Origin: Pseudomonas sp. TCU-HL1
GTDB taxonomy: Bacteria > Pseudomonadota > Gammaproteobacteria > Pseudomonadales > Pseudomonadaceae
Length of the DNA stretch: 64,000 nucleotides
Assembly: GCF_001708505.1 (NCBI RefSeq)
Contig: NZ_CP015992.1
Coordinates: 1,178,001 to 1,242,000, forward strand
Direction: 5' to 3'
Shown here: positions 9,712-18,086 of the stretch, one piece after another
Position numbering within the stretch: the first letter of the stretch is position 1
Layout: each line of letters opens with the position of its first letter
Position numbers and translations under genes: made by a program
The notes under the pieces: generated by a model
The model's database searches: none
Told to the model about the DNA's origin: nothing
What the model saw: only the letters and a program-made list of their open reading frames with translations

Positions 9712-11061
9712 ATGAGCACTCGTATCCTTACCGGCATTACCACCACCGGCACGCCGCACCTTGGCAACTACGCAGGCGCCATTCGCCCGGCCATCGTTGC
9801 CAGCCGCGCCAGCGACGTCGACTCTTTCTACTTCCTGGCCGACTACCACGCGCTGATCAAGTGCGACGACCCGGTTCGCATCCAGCGTTCGCGCCTGGAG
9901 ATTGCCGCCACCTGGCTGGCCTGCGGTCTGGATGCCGACAAGGCGACCTTCTACCGCCAGTCCGACATTCCCGAAATTCCCGAGCTGACCTGGCTGCTGA
10001 CCTGTGTCAGTGCCAAGGGGCTGCTGAACCGCGCCCACGCCTACAAGGCCTCGGTGGACAAGAACCTGGAAAATGGTGAAGACCCGGACGCCGGCGTCAC
10101 CATGGGCCTGTACAGCTACCCCGTGCTGATGGCTGCAGACATCCTGATGTTCAACGCCCACAAGGTGCCGGTAGGGCGCGACCAGATCCAGCATGTGGAG
10201 ATGGCGCGCGATATTGGCCAGCGTTTCAACCACCTGTTCGGCGCCGGTCGCGAGTATTTCACCCTGCCTGAAGCGGTGATCGAGGAAGAAGTGGCGACCC
10301 TGCCCGGCCTCGATGGCCGCAAGATGTCCAAGAGCTACGACAACACCATTCCTCTGTTCGGCAGTGCCAGGCAACTGAAGGACGCGATCGCACGCATCGT
10401 CACCGATTCGCGTGCGCCCGGTGAGCCGAAGGACCCGGACAACTCCCACCTCTTCACGCTTTATCAGGCCTTCGCGACTCCGGCGCAGCTCGCCGAGTTC
10501 CGTGCCGAGCTGCTGGCCGGCCTGGCCTGGGGGGAGGCCAAGCAGCGTCTGTTCCAGTTGCTCGACAACGAGCTGGGCGAGGCCCGCGAGCGTTATCACG
10601 CCCTGATCGAGCGTCCGTCCGACCTGGAAGACATTCTCCTTGCTGGCGCCGCCAAGGCCCGCAAGATCGCGACCCCCTTCCTCAATGAGTTGCGTGAGGC
10701 GGTGGGCCTGCGTTCCTTCCGCGCGGCCGCGCAGACGGGTGGCGAGGCCAAGGCGAAGAAGGCAGCCAAGAGCGCTCGTTTCGTCAGCTTCCGTGACGAA
10801 GACGGCAGCTTCCGCTTCCGCCTGCTGGATGCCGAGGGCGAGCAATTGCTGCTGTCCCGCTCCTTTGCTGACGGCAAGTCTGCGGGCCAGGTCAGCAAGC
10901 GCCTGCAGTCCGGGGATGAGCTGGATCTGCGTGTCGAAGGTGAAGCCTTTGGCCTCTGGCTCGACGACGAACAGGTGGCGACCAGCCCGGCCTTTGCCGA
11001 TGATGCTTCCCGCGACGCGGCCATCCAGCGCCTTTACACAGCCCTCGCACCCCAGGAATAA
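9712..11061 (+). CDS. trpS: Tryptophan--tRNA ligase, long form with C-terminal extension
   Basis: A 449-residue class I aminoacyl-tRNA synthetase that charges tRNA-Trp. The HIGH-like motif is TPHLGNY (residues 14-20) and KMSKS is at 204-208. It is about 110 residues longer than the E. coli enzyme. The extra C-terminal part (about 350-449) has an FVSFRDEDGSFRFRLLDAEG region resembling small YegP/DUF1508-like beta folds, with a KAKKAAKSA basic linker before it. This long form is normal for Pseudomonas (PA4439), so it is not a recent fusion. Confidence 0.96.
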   Translation: MSTRILTGITTTGTPHLGNYAGAIRPAIVASRASDVDSFYFLADYHALIKCDDPVRIQRSRLEIAATWLACGLDADKATFYRQSDIPEIPELTWLLTCVSAKGLLNRAHAYKASVDKNLENGEDPDAGVTMGLYSYPVLMAADILMFNAHKVPVGRDQIQHVEMARDIGQRFNHLFGAGREYFTLPEAVIEEEVATLPGLDGRKMSKSYDNTIPLFGSARQLKDAIARIVTDSRAPGEPKDPDNSHLFTLYQAFATPAQLAEFRAELLAGLAWGEAKQRLFQLLDNELGEARERYHALIERPSDLEDILLAGAAKARKIATPFLNELREAVGLRSFRAAAQTGGEAKAKKAAKSARFVSFRDEDGSFRFRLLDAEGEQLLLSRSFADGKSAGQVSKRLQSGDELDLRVEGEAFGLWLDDEQVATSPAFADDASRDAAIQRLYTALAPQE

Positions 11062-11118
11062 CGTTCATTCCAGCGACCGGCATTGCTGGCTGATTGCCAA
11101 TCCACGGGGCAGGTCATA

Positions 11119-11165
11119 GGGTCAGTTGCCGTTTCGCGCGCTTGCGTCGGAACGGCAACTGACCC
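11119..11165. repeat. Perfect 15-bp inverted repeat between trpS and zapE
   Basis: GGGTCAGTTGCCGTT (11119-11133) is repeated exactly inverted at 11151-11165, with a 17-nt spacer. No T tract follows, so it is a poor intrinsic terminator. It lies 41 bp before the zapE start and would fold in the leader of a trpS-zapE read-through transcript. The perfect arms suggest a REP-like or MITE-like dispersed palindrome. Confidence 0.85.
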
Positions 11166-11205
11166 TAAAGTACCCGCCCCGTTTTTCGTTGCCTTGCTAC
11201 CGATC

Positions 11206-12300
11206 ATGACTCCCCTCGAGCGCTACCAGGCCGATCTCAAGCGGCCGGATTTTTTCCACGATGCCGCGCAGGAAACTGCTGTTCGCCACTTGCAGCGACT
11301 GTATGACGACCTGATCGCCGACGACCGCAGCAAACCCGGTTTGCTGGGCAGCCTGTTTGGCAAGAAGCGTCAGGGTCCGGTGAAGGGCCTTTACTTCTGG
11401 GGTGGCGTAGGTCGCGGCAAGACCTACCTGGTGGATACCTTCTACGACGCACTGCCGTTCAAGCAGAAGATGCGTACCCACTTCCACCGCTTCATGAAGC
11501 GCGTCCATGAGGAGATGAAGACCCTCAAGGGCGAGAAGAACCCGTTGACCATCATCGGCAAGCGTTTCGCCGACGAGGCGCGGGTGATCTGCTTCGACGA
11601 ATTCTTCGTCTCCGACATCACTGACGCCATGATCCTGGCCACGCTGCTGGAAGAGCTGTTCAAGAACGGCGTGAGCCTTGTGGCGACCTCCAACATCGTT
11701 CCGGATGGCCTCTACAAGGACGGTCTGCAACGTGCCCGCTTCCTGCCGGCCATCGCGCTGCTCAAGGAGCACACGGACATCGTCAACGTCGACAGCGGCG
11801 TGGATTACCGCCTGCGTGCACTTGAGCAGGCCGAGCTGTTCCACTTCCCGCTGGACGCCGAGGCCGAGGCCAGCCTGAGCCGCAGCTTCAAGAGCTTGCT
11901 GCCGGACTGCACCATGGCGCAGGAAAATGAAGCGCTGATGATCGAAAACCGCGAGATCCGCGCGGTGCGTGTCTGCGAAGACGTTGCCTGGTTCGAGTTC
12001 CGCGAACTCTGCGACGGCCCGCGTAGCCAGAATGATTACATCGAACTGGGCAAGATCTTCCACGCAGTGATCCTCGCCAATGTCGAGCAGATGGGCGTGG
12101 CCAAGGACGACATGGCGCGGCGCTTCATCAACCTGGTGGATGAGTTCTACGACCGCAACGTGAAGCTGATCATTTCCGCCGAGGTGGAGTTGAAGGATCT
12201 GTACTCCGGTGGCCGCCTGAACTTCGAGTTCCAGCGCACGCTGAGCCGTCTGTTGGAGATGCAGTCCCACGAGTTCCTCTCGCGGCCGCACAAGCCCTGA
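11206..12300 (+). CDS. zapE: Cell division protein ZapE (AFG1-like ATPase)
   Basis: A 364-residue P-loop ATPase with Walker A GGVGRGKT at residues 66-73 and Walker B VICFDEF, followed by SDITDAMILATLLEELF. E. coli ZapE binds FtsZ and is needed for division under low oxygen and heat. The start at ATG 11206 (MTPLERYQADLKR) matches the family; the longer open frame from 11083 would run through the inverted repeat at 11119-11165. It lies between trpS and a bidirectional terminator. Confidence 0.94.
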   Translation: MTPLERYQADLKRPDFFHDAAQETAVRHLQRLYDDLIADDRSKPGLLGSLFGKKRQGPVKGLYFWGGVGRGKTYLVDTFYDALPFKQKMRTHFHRFMKRVHEEMKTLKGEKNPLTIIGKRFADEARVICFDEFFVSDITDAMILATLLEELFKNGVSLVATSNIVPDGLYKDGLQRARFLPAIALLKEHTDIVNVDSGVDYRLRALEQAELFHFPLDAEAEASLSRSFKSLLPDCTMAQENEALMIENREIRAVRVCEDVAWFEFRELCDGPRSQNDYIELGKIFHAVILANVEQMGVAKDDMARRFINLVDEFYDRNVKLIISAEVELKDLYSGGRLNFEFQRTLSRLLEMQSHEFLSRPHKP

Positions 12301-12312
12301 GTTTTGCACGAC

Positions 12313-12342
12313 AAAAAAGGCTGCCCGAGGGCAGCCTTTTTC
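12313..12342. terminator. Bidirectional terminator between zapE and the TPR-like gene
   Basis: A 13-bp stem, AAAAAAGGCTGCC / GGCAGCCTTTTT, with a 3-nt loop serves both convergent genes. Confidence 0.92.
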
Positions 12343-12358
12343 GTTTCCATGTGGGCGC

Positions 12359-13324
12359 TTAGTTCTGCGCGACCTTGTGTTCCTGCTGCTTCAACAGCTT
12401 CTGCGCATGGGCTATTTCCAGTGCCTCCATGGCATTGATCGGTTTGATCGCCACGGCTTTCCTCAGGTGCTCCAGCGCCTTGGCTTCCTCGTCCTCGCCG
12501 TACACGTATTCCAGGGCGTTGGCATATTCGTAGTGGCCAATGGGCAGGTCGCTGGTGGCCTTGAAGGAGCGCGCGAAGTACTGCTCCATCTTGTCCGGGC
12601 TGACCCCATAGGTCATCTTGCCCACCAGCTTGCCGACCTTGCGGATCACGCCGGCTTCGTAGCCACCGTAGAGGGCAAGGGCGAAGGGCTGCTGCGGCTG
12701 TTTGGCGAGCAGGGCGTCCAGCTCCTCGGGGATCTGGCTGGTGTAGCCGCGCTTGAGCACCACTGGTACCGGTAGCTCCTCGCCCAGGCGGGCCTTGGCG
12801 TAAGCACGGCCGAACTGGGCGACCACGTCGGCCTTGACCAGTTCGCCGGCCTCGTCGGTGTAGCGGATCACTTCTTCGAGCAGGCGGTGTTTCTCGGCCT
12901 GGTCCGGTACCAGGAACATGGCGTAGACCACCTGGGCGAACATTGCCGGCACCTGGCCGCCGACACCCAGTTCCAGGCCCTGTTTCCTGGCTTCGGCAAA
13001 GTCTCCACGGAACATTAGCCGCCAGACATCCTGCAGCCTGGCGGCATAGGCTTCGGCTTCTTCAGGCTTGCCGGTGAAGCCAGTGTTGCCGGTCACGGTC
13101 AGTTCGAGGGCCTTGGGGTACCGGGTGGCCATGGTCACCACCCAGTCGGCGTCAGGATAGGGGTAGTTCGCTCCGAAACCACGCGTCAGGCGCGGCCACG
13201 CTTCGCGTAGCTTGTCGCCGGAGTAGTCGTAGGCGGCCTTGTCGTAAGGGAAGGGCTTCCAGTTGTCGTCCGCGGCAGCGGTGAGGCTGCAGGCGACCAG
13301 AAGGGCAAGCAGGTAGTGGCGCAT
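12359..13324 (-). CDS. Exported protein with TPR-like C-terminal part, function unknown
   Basis: A 321-residue protein I cannot name; it corresponds by position to PA4437. The N terminus MRHYLLALLVACSLTAAADD can be read as a Sec signal peptide cleaved after AAA. It could also be a very short lipoprotein signal, since LVAC at residues 9-12 fits the lipobox, although an 11-residue signal would be unusual. The C-terminal third (YEYANALEYVYGEDEEAKALEHLRKAVAI region, in parts) looks like one or two TPR helices pairs. It is monocistronic, and a GC-rich gap with a 120-bp palindrome lies upstream. Confidence 0.8.
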   Translation of the reverse strand: MRHYLLALLVACSLTAAADDNWKPFPYDKAAYDYSGDKLREAWPRLTRGFGANYPYPDADWVVTMATRYPKALELTVTGNTGFTGKPEEAEAYAARLQDVWRLMFRGDFAEARKQGLELGVGGQVPAMFAQVVYAMFLVPDQAEKHRLLEEVIRYTDEAGELVKADVVAQFGRAYAKARLGEELPVPVVLKRGYTSQIPEELDALLAKQPQQPFALALYGGYEAGVIRKVGKLVGKMTYGVSPDKMEQYFARSFKATSDLPIGHYEYANALEYVYGEDEEAKALEHLRKAVAIKPINAMEALEIAHAQKLLKQQEHKVAQN

Positions 13325-13463
13325 GGCAGTGGACCTTTTCTTGTTGTTGTCCTTCCGCGCGGGGGATGGCGCGGGCTCGGGGCGTCCCGTTCGGGCATGC
13401 GCCGATCATAGGTCGCCATAGCCGCCGGCCAACCCATCCTTGGGATGGCGCCGCAACTAACGT

Positions 13464-13583
13464 GAAAACGTCGCGAGCGAAGGCCAGGCAAGGCGGAAAC
13501 AGCCGAAGAGGCGCAGTTTACGAGCTGTAAATGAGCACTCTGAGGCTGTTTCCAACACAGCATGGCCGAGCGCAGCAGTTCTC
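13464..13583. repeat. 120-bp imperfect palindromic element
   Basis: Left end GAAAAC (13464) and right end GTTCTC (13583) are the tips of a long imperfect inverted repeat centred on TTTACGAGCTGTAAA (13517-13531). Matching inner blocks are GGAAACAGCC on the left (13495-13504) and GGCTGTTTCC on the right, plus GGCCA near the left tip and TGGCC near the right. The right tip overlaps the last codons and stop of the GlxA-type regulator (stop 13582-13584). Nothing in it codes for protein. It looks like a dispersed Pseudomonas palindromic repeat; the copy number cannot be tested here. Confidence 0.8.
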
Positions 13584-14580
13584 ACTCGCCTTTCTGCTGG
13601 TACTGGCGCCGGTACTGGTTCGGTGAGAGCTGGGTGTGCTGTCGAAACAGTCGGGCGAAGAAACTGGCGTCGTCGTAGCCCACTTCGTAACTGATGGTCT
13701 TGATGCTCTTGCGGGTGGCGGAGAGCAGCCCTTTGGCCGTTTCAATGCGTAACCGCTGCAGGTAGTGCAGGGGCTTGTCGCCGGTGGCGGCCTGGAAGCG
13801 CCGCATGAAGTTGCGGATGCTCATGCCGTGGTCGCGGGCCACGTCTTCGAAGCGGAATTTGTCGGCGAAGTGTTCTTCCAGCCATTGCTGGATCTGCAGG
13901 ATGGTCATGTCCTGATGGAGCTTCTGCCCGCCGAAGCCTATGCGACCGGGCGTGTAGCTGCGTTGCACCTCATAGAGGATGTCGCGGGCCACCGCCTGGG
14001 CGATGCCTGCACCGCAGAAGCGCTCGATCAGGTAGATGTAGAGGTCGCAGGCCGAGGTTACGCCGCCCGCGCAATAGAGGTTGTCGGCGTCCGAAAGGTG
14101 TTTGTCCTGGTTCAGCAGCACGTTGGGGAAGCGCTCGGCGAATTCGCGGAAGAAGCGCCAGTAGGTGGTTGCTTCCTTGCCGTCCAGCAGGCCTGCCTGG
14201 GCAATCCAGAACACTCCGGTGGCCTCGCCGCAGATGACGCTGCCTGCGGCGTGGCGTACCCGTAGCCATTCGCAGACCTGTGGATAACGGGCGAGCAGGG
14301 CATCGAAGTCGCCCCAGAAGGCGGGGATGATGATGATTTCCGCAGCGTCCAGCGGACCGTCGACAGGGACGCGTACTTCGCTGAAGCTGCCGACTGGCCG
14401 TCCGTCCGGGCTGACCAGGTGTGTTTCGAATGCGGGGGTGAGGCCCTGGCCCTGCAGCTTGCCGAAGCGCAGGCTGGCCATATGGAAAAAGTCCTTGGCT
14501 TGCATCAAGGTGGAGGCGAAGACACCGTCGATGGCCAGGATGCTGACCTGTCGAAGGCTGGGGGAGTGCGGATTGCTCAT
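13582..14580 (-). CDS. GlxA-family transcriptional regulator (DJ-1/PfpI domain plus AraC-type HTH)
   Basis: A 332-residue two-domain regulator. Residues 10-200 form a DJ-1/PfpI class I amidotransferase-like sensor domain with IIIIPAFWGDFDALL and GSVICGEATGVFWIAQAGLLDG, where the usual nucleophile Cys sits as Cys117 or so. Residues 225-330 are two AraC helix-turn-helices (FRFEDVARDHGMSIRNFMRRF, in parts, and KTISYEVGYDDASFFARLFR). It is divergent from the acyl-CoA dehydrogenase gene across 151 bp, as in PA4436/PA4435, so it probably controls that gene. The inducing ligand is unknown. The 3' end lies in the palindromic repeat, which may have changed its last residues. Confidence 0.92.
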   Translation of the reverse strand: MSNPHSPSLRQVSILAIDGVFASTLMQAKDFFHMASLRFGKLQGQGLTPAFETHLVSPDGRPVGSFSEVRVPVDGPLDAAEIIIIPAFWGDFDALLARYPQVCEWLRVRHAAGSVICGEATGVFWIAQAGLLDGKEATTYWRFFREFAERFPNVLLNQDKHLSDADNLYCAGGVTSACDLYIYLIERFCGAGIAQAVARDILYEVQRSYTPGRIGFGGQKLHQDMTILQIQQWLEEHFADKFRFEDVARDHGMSIRNFMRRFQAATGDKPLHYLQRLRIETAKGLLSATRKSIKTISYEVGYDDASFFARLFRQHTQLSPNQYRRQYQQKGE

Positions 14581-14731
14581 GGAGTTGTTCTTATTAGGGG
14601 AAAGCGGTCATTCTGCGGCTGGATCGTCTTATTTTTTGTCCTAAGTGTCTAGTATGGCGAGGTGGTGGACTGGCCTAGAGTCGGTGGCCTCTGAACCCTG
14701 CCCGAACACAGTGCCACTCCAAGGTGATGCC

Positions 14732-15871
14732 ATGATTCCGAGAACCCTGTTCAGCTCCGATCACGAACTCTTCCGCGACAGCGTACGCAAGTTCCTCGAG
14801 CAGGAAGCCGTGCCTTACCACCACCAATGGGAGAAGGACGGCCACATCGACCGCGCCCTGTGGAACAAGGCGGGTGAGGCCGGGATGCTGTGTTCGCACG
14901 TTCCGGAAGAATATGGCGGCATGGGGGCTGACTTCCTGTACAGCGCGGTGGTGATCGAAGAAATCGGCCGTCTGGGCCTGACTGGCATCGGTTTCTCCCT
15001 GCATTCCGACATCGTCGCGCCCTACATCCTTCATTACGGTTCCGAAGCGCAGAAGCAGAAGTACCTGCCCAAACTGGTCAGCGGTGAACTGGTGACCGCC
15101 ATTGCCATGACCGAGCCCGGCGCCGGCTCTGACCTGCAGGGCGTGAAGACCACCGCTGTACTGGATGGCGACGACTACGTCATCAACGGTTCCAAGACCT
15201 TCATCACCAACGGTTTCCTGGCGGATCTGGTGATTGTGGTGGCGAAAACCGACCCGAAGGCCGGCGCCAAAGGCACTAGCCTGTTCCTGGTCGAAGCGAG
15301 CACACCGGGCTTCGCCAAGGGCAAGCGCCTGGAGAAAGTGGGCATGAAGGCCCAGGACACCTCCGAGCTGTTCTTCCAGGATGTGCGTGTGCCCAAGGCG
15401 AACCTGTTGGGGCAGGCGGGAATGGGCTTCGCCTATCTGATGCAGGAGCTGCCTCAGGAACGCCTGACGGTGGGTATCGGCGCCCTGGCTTCGGCCGAGG
15501 CGGCGCTGAGCTGGACGCTGGACTACACCCGTGAACGCAAGGCGTTCGGGAAGTCCGTGGCCGAGTTCCAGAACACGCGCTTCAAGCTGGCCGAGATGGC
15601 CACGGAGATCCAGATCGGTCGCGTATTCGTCGATCGGTGCCTGGAGCTGCACCTCAATGGCAAGCTCGATGTGCCGACCGCGGCGATGCTCAAGTACTGG
15701 GGCACGGATCTGCAGTGCAAGGTGCTGGACGAATGCGTCCAGCTGCACGGCGGTTACGGATTCATGTGGGAATACGCGGTTGCGCGGGCCTGGGCGGATG
15801 CCCGGGTGCAGCGAATCTACGCAGGGACCAACGAGATCATGAAGGAAATCATTGCCCGCTCGCTGGTTTGA
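14732..15871 (+). CDS. Acyl-CoA dehydrogenase, long-chain (LCAD/IVD) type
   Basis: A 379-residue FAD enzyme that makes the first double bond in acyl-CoA beta-oxidation. Family signatures are AIAMTEPGAGSDLQG (124-138) and QLHGGYGFMWEY. The C-terminal motif reads RIYAGTNEIMKEIIARSL; the Ala in YAGT occupies the place of the catalytic Glu of medium-chain enzymes, so the base should be Glu243 in MQELPQERL, as in long-chain and isovaleryl enzymes. The start is ATG 14732, eight bases after AAGGTG. It corresponds to PA4435. The deleted IS1182 copy begins 17 bp after its stop. Confidence 0.94.
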   Translation: MIPRTLFSSDHELFRDSVRKFLEQEAVPYHHQWEKDGHIDRALWNKAGEAGMLCSHVPEEYGGMGADFLYSAVVIEEIGRLGLTGIGFSLHSDIVAPYILHYGSEAQKQKYLPKLVSGELVTAIAMTEPGAGSDLQGVKTTAVLDGDDYVINGSKTFITNGFLADLVIVVAKTDPKAGAKGTSLFLVEASTPGFAKGKRLEKVGMKAQDTSELFFQDVRVPKANLLGQAGMGFAYLMQELPQERLTVGIGALASAEAALSWTLDYTRERKAFGKSVAEFQNTRFKLAEMATEIQIGRVFVDRCLELHLNGKLDVPTAAMLKYWGTDLQCKVLDECVQLHGGYGFMWEYAVARAWADARVQRIYAGTNEIMKEIIARSLV

Positions 15872-15887
15872 TATCGCGATGAATGCA

Positions 15888-15918
15888 GGAAGCCCGGCAA
15901 GTCAGGTCGTGTGAAAAC
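15888..15918 (+). repeat. Left terminal inverted repeat of the IS1182 element
   Basis: It pairs with 16926-16956; 26 of 31 positions agree by eye, including the outer GGAAGCCCGGCA and the inner GTGTGAAAAC. Confidence 0.85.
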
Positions 15919-15938
15919 GCCCTGATGTGAGGCCAAAG

Positions 15939-15966
15939 CAACGCCCCGACTGGTTCGGGGCGTTGC
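15939..15966. terminator. Hairpin inside the IS1182 left end
   Basis: The 10-bp stem GCAACGCCCC / GGGGCGTTGC lies between the terminal repeat and the transposase stop. Only a short T run follows on either side, so it is a weak terminator that may shield the element from outside transcription. Confidence 0.6.
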
Positions 15967-15999
15967 CGTTTCAGGGGTAAAGGAAAGCGCAACGCGGGC

Positions 16000-16863
16000 T
16001 CAGTCCATCAACTCGATCAACCGACCAGCACCGAGTACCTGAATGGCTCGTTTCAGGTTATAGGCTTGCACTGCCAAGGCCATTTCCGTGCTGGCACCGT
16101 GCAACTGGCGCAGCAGGAAGCGGCCATTGCCCAGGATCCACTGCTTCAGGTTGCCGAAGGGGTGTTCGACGATGGCTCGGCGCCTGACCATCATCTCCGG
16201 CCGCACCTGCATCCGCTGCTGCATGCGCGCCAAAGCCGCTTCATGAGCATGGCGGGTAAGGTACCGGCGCTTGGCTTTCGTGCACTGCGGCTGCAACGGG
16301 CAGGCGCTGCAATCGGTTCGGGCCGCGTAAATGCGCTGCGTACCGCTCACCTGCTTGAGCGGCAGCCACTGGCCCGCCGGGCACTGGTACCGGTCGCTTG
16401 CCGCGTCGCAGGTAAAGGCCTCGCGGTCAAACAGCGGCGTGTCGCCGCCCTGGTTGTTGACGCCCCGATTCGGCGGCACAAACGCAGTGATGCCCGCGTC
16501 GTCACGCGCCTGGAAGGCCGCGCCATTGTCCTTGTGAAAATCGGCGATGGCCTTGAAGTCCGGCGCCAACCGGCCCAACAGCCACATGACCTCGACATTG
16601 CGCTGGCACTCGGCCTCCAGCCGCCGCGAGGAGCGAATGCGCTGAAAGTAGCCGTACAGGTAGAGCTTGAGCAGGTCCGCCGGGTCGTAGGGCGGACGAC
16701 CGGTCTTCTGCGGTTGCGCCTTGCTGAAGCCCAAGGCCTGCAAATCCAATCGGGCCACATAGGCCTCGATCACCCGCACCAGATGGTCCTCGGGAACCAG
16801 TTCGTCCAGCGTCGGTGGAAACAGGCTGCTCTGCTGGCGCCCCTCGCCCTGGATGTAGCCCAT
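16000..16863 (-). pseudogene. IS1182 family transposase with in-frame loss of the catalytic core
   Basis: The open frame keeps the N-terminal DUF772-type region (MGYIQGEGRQQ, LVPEDHLVRVIEAYV, LKLYLYGYFQRIRSSRRLE in parts). It ends at FHKDNGAAFQ and resumes with ARDDAGITAFVPPNRG, the cysteine-rich part (CSACPLQPQC) and the C-terminal RAIVEHPFGNLKQWI. Full-length members have about 450-480 residues; this one has 287. The missing stretch would carry the first and second acidic residues of the DDE triad (the LIAVDGT and VADAGY segments), so it should be inactive. The frame is otherwise open, which suggests a recent deletion. The start is ATG 16863; an upstream TTG is in frame. Confidence 0.88.
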
Positions 16864-16868
16864 AAACG

Positions 16869-16900
16869 ACAATGCCCGTATCGATCAATACGGGCATTGT
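16869..16900. terminator. 13-bp perfect hairpin upstream of the IS1182 transposase start
   Basis: ACAATGCCCGTAT (16869-16881) pairs exactly with 16888-16900 around a 6-nt loop. It sits directly before the transposase ATG and could limit read-in from flanking promoters, as in other insertion sequences. Confidence 0.65.
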
Positions 16901-16925
16901 CTTCATCTCGACAGCGGACTGCTAG

Positions 16926-16956
16926 GTTTTCACACAGTCTGAAGTGCCGGGCTTCC
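16926..16956 (-). repeat. Right terminal inverted repeat of the IS1182 element
   Basis: Inverted partner of 15888-15918. Its outer edge is 6 bp from the aldo-keto reductase stop codon. Confidence 0.85.
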
Positions 16957-16962
16957 GCGCTT

Positions 16963-18000
16963 TCAAGGTGCCGGGTTCGGCTGGTCCTTGTGGATGGCGG
17001 CGATCGCGTCCAGCACGCCCTCCGAGAGTTTCAGCTCCGTGCTGCGCAGATTCGATTCGAGCTGCTCCATCGACGTGGCGCCGATGATGTTGCTGGTCAC
17101 GAAGGGTTGCGCGGTGACGAACGCCAGCGCCATTTGTGCCGGATCCAGGCCGTGCTCGCGGGCCAGTTGCACATAGCGCGAGCAGGCCGAGCGGGATTGC
17201 GGATTGGTGTAGCGGGTGAAGCGGCTGAACAGGGTGATCCGCGCATGGGCCGGGTGTGCGCCATTCTCGTACTTGCCGGAAAGCATGCCAAAGGCCATCG
17301 GCGAGTAGGCCAGCAGACCGCATTGCTCGCGCATTGCCACTTCTGCCAGGCCCACCTCAAAGCTGCGGTTGAGCAGGTTGTAGGGGTTCTGGATGGAGAC
17401 GGCGCGCGGCAGGCCGAGCTGATCGGCGAGCTGGAGGAATTTCATGGTGCCCCAGGGCGTTTCGTTGGACAGGCCGATGTGGCGGATCTTGCCCCCCTTG
17501 ACCTGCTCGCCGAGCACTTCGAGGGTTTCCTGAAGCGGCGTGAAATCTTCTTCCTTGTGCTGATAACCGAGCTGGCCGAAGAAATTGGTGCTGCGCTCGG
17601 GCCAGTGCAGTTGGTAGAGGTCGATCCAGTCGGTCTGAAGGCGTTTGAGGCTGGCATCCAGCGCGGTGGTGATGTGCTGGCGATTGTGTTTGAGGTTGCC
17701 GCCGCGGATATGGCTGATGCCATTCCCCGGGCCGGCCACCTTACTCGCCAGGACCCAGTCGGCACGGTCGCGATGCTTGGCGAACCAGTTGCCTATGATG
17801 GTTTCGGTGGCGCTGTAGGTTTCCGCGCGGGGCGGTACCGGGTACATCTCCGCCGTGTCCATGAAATTGATGCCGTAGCCTTTGGCGCGTTCGATCTGGG
17901 CGAAGGCTTCCGACTCGGTGTTCTGCTCGCCCCAGGTCATGGTGCCCAGGCAAAGGCTGCTGACTTTGAGGTCGGTGCGGCCAAGTTGGCGGTATTCCAT
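16963..18000 (-). CDS. NADP(H)-dependent aldo-keto reductase, Tas family
   Basis: A 345-residue TIM-barrel oxidoreductase with the aldo-keto reductase tetrad Asp48 and Tyr53 (NFMDTAEMYPV), Lys87 (VLASKVAG) and His132 (YQLHWPER). Length and the GRTDLKVSSLCLGTMTWGEQN opening (in parts) match the Tas/YajO branch and PA4434. The physiological substrate is unknown. The gene reads away from rplM and ends 6 bp before the IS1182 element, so its native terminator may have been displaced. Confidence 0.93.
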   Translation of the reverse strand: MEYRQLGRTDLKVSSLCLGTMTWGEQNTESEAFAQIERAKGYGINFMDTAEMYPVPPRAETYSATETIIGNWFAKHRDRADWVLASKVAGPGNGISHIRGGNLKHNRQHITTALDASLKRLQTDWIDLYQLHWPERSTNFFGQLGYQHKEEDFTPLQETLEVLGEQVKGGKIRHIGLSNETPWGTMKFLQLADQLGLPRAVSIQNPYNLLNRSFEVGLAEVAMREQCGLLAYSPMAFGMLSGKYENGAHPAHARITLFSRFTRYTNPQSRSACSRYVQLAREHGLDPAQMALAFVTAQPFVTSNIIGATSMEQLESNLRSTELKLSEGVLDAIAAIHKDQPNPAP

Positions 18001-18041
18001 CGCTGCCTCCTGCGTTTTTGTAAAGGATGCATGAAATCAGG

Positions 18042-18069
18042 TTGAATTTTTTCCTGCAATCGGCATAAT
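18042..18069 (+). promoter_or_regulatory. Possible distal rplM promoter
   Basis: TTGAAT (18042-18047) and CATAAT (18064-18069) are separated by 16 bp. They lie 207 bp before rplM and would give a leader containing the direct repeats at 18087-18133. Confidence 0.4.
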
Positions 18070-18086
18070 TCCGCGGCTTTCTTTGT

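Larger units (their letters stand above)
15888..16956 (-). mobile_element. Internally deleted IS1182-family element
   Basis: Imperfect 31-bp terminal inverted repeats at 15888-15918 and 16926-16956 share GGAAGCCCGGCA, TCAG and GTGTGAAAAC. The enclosed 1.07 kb holds a transposase frame that lacks its catalytic middle. Full-length relatives are about 1.6-1.7 kb, so roughly 0.5-0.6 kb is gone. The element lies between the convergent acyl-CoA dehydrogenase and aldo-keto reductase genes, 6 bp from the latter's stop. No clear target duplication is visible. It could still be moved by a complete relative elsewhere. Confidence 0.88.
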
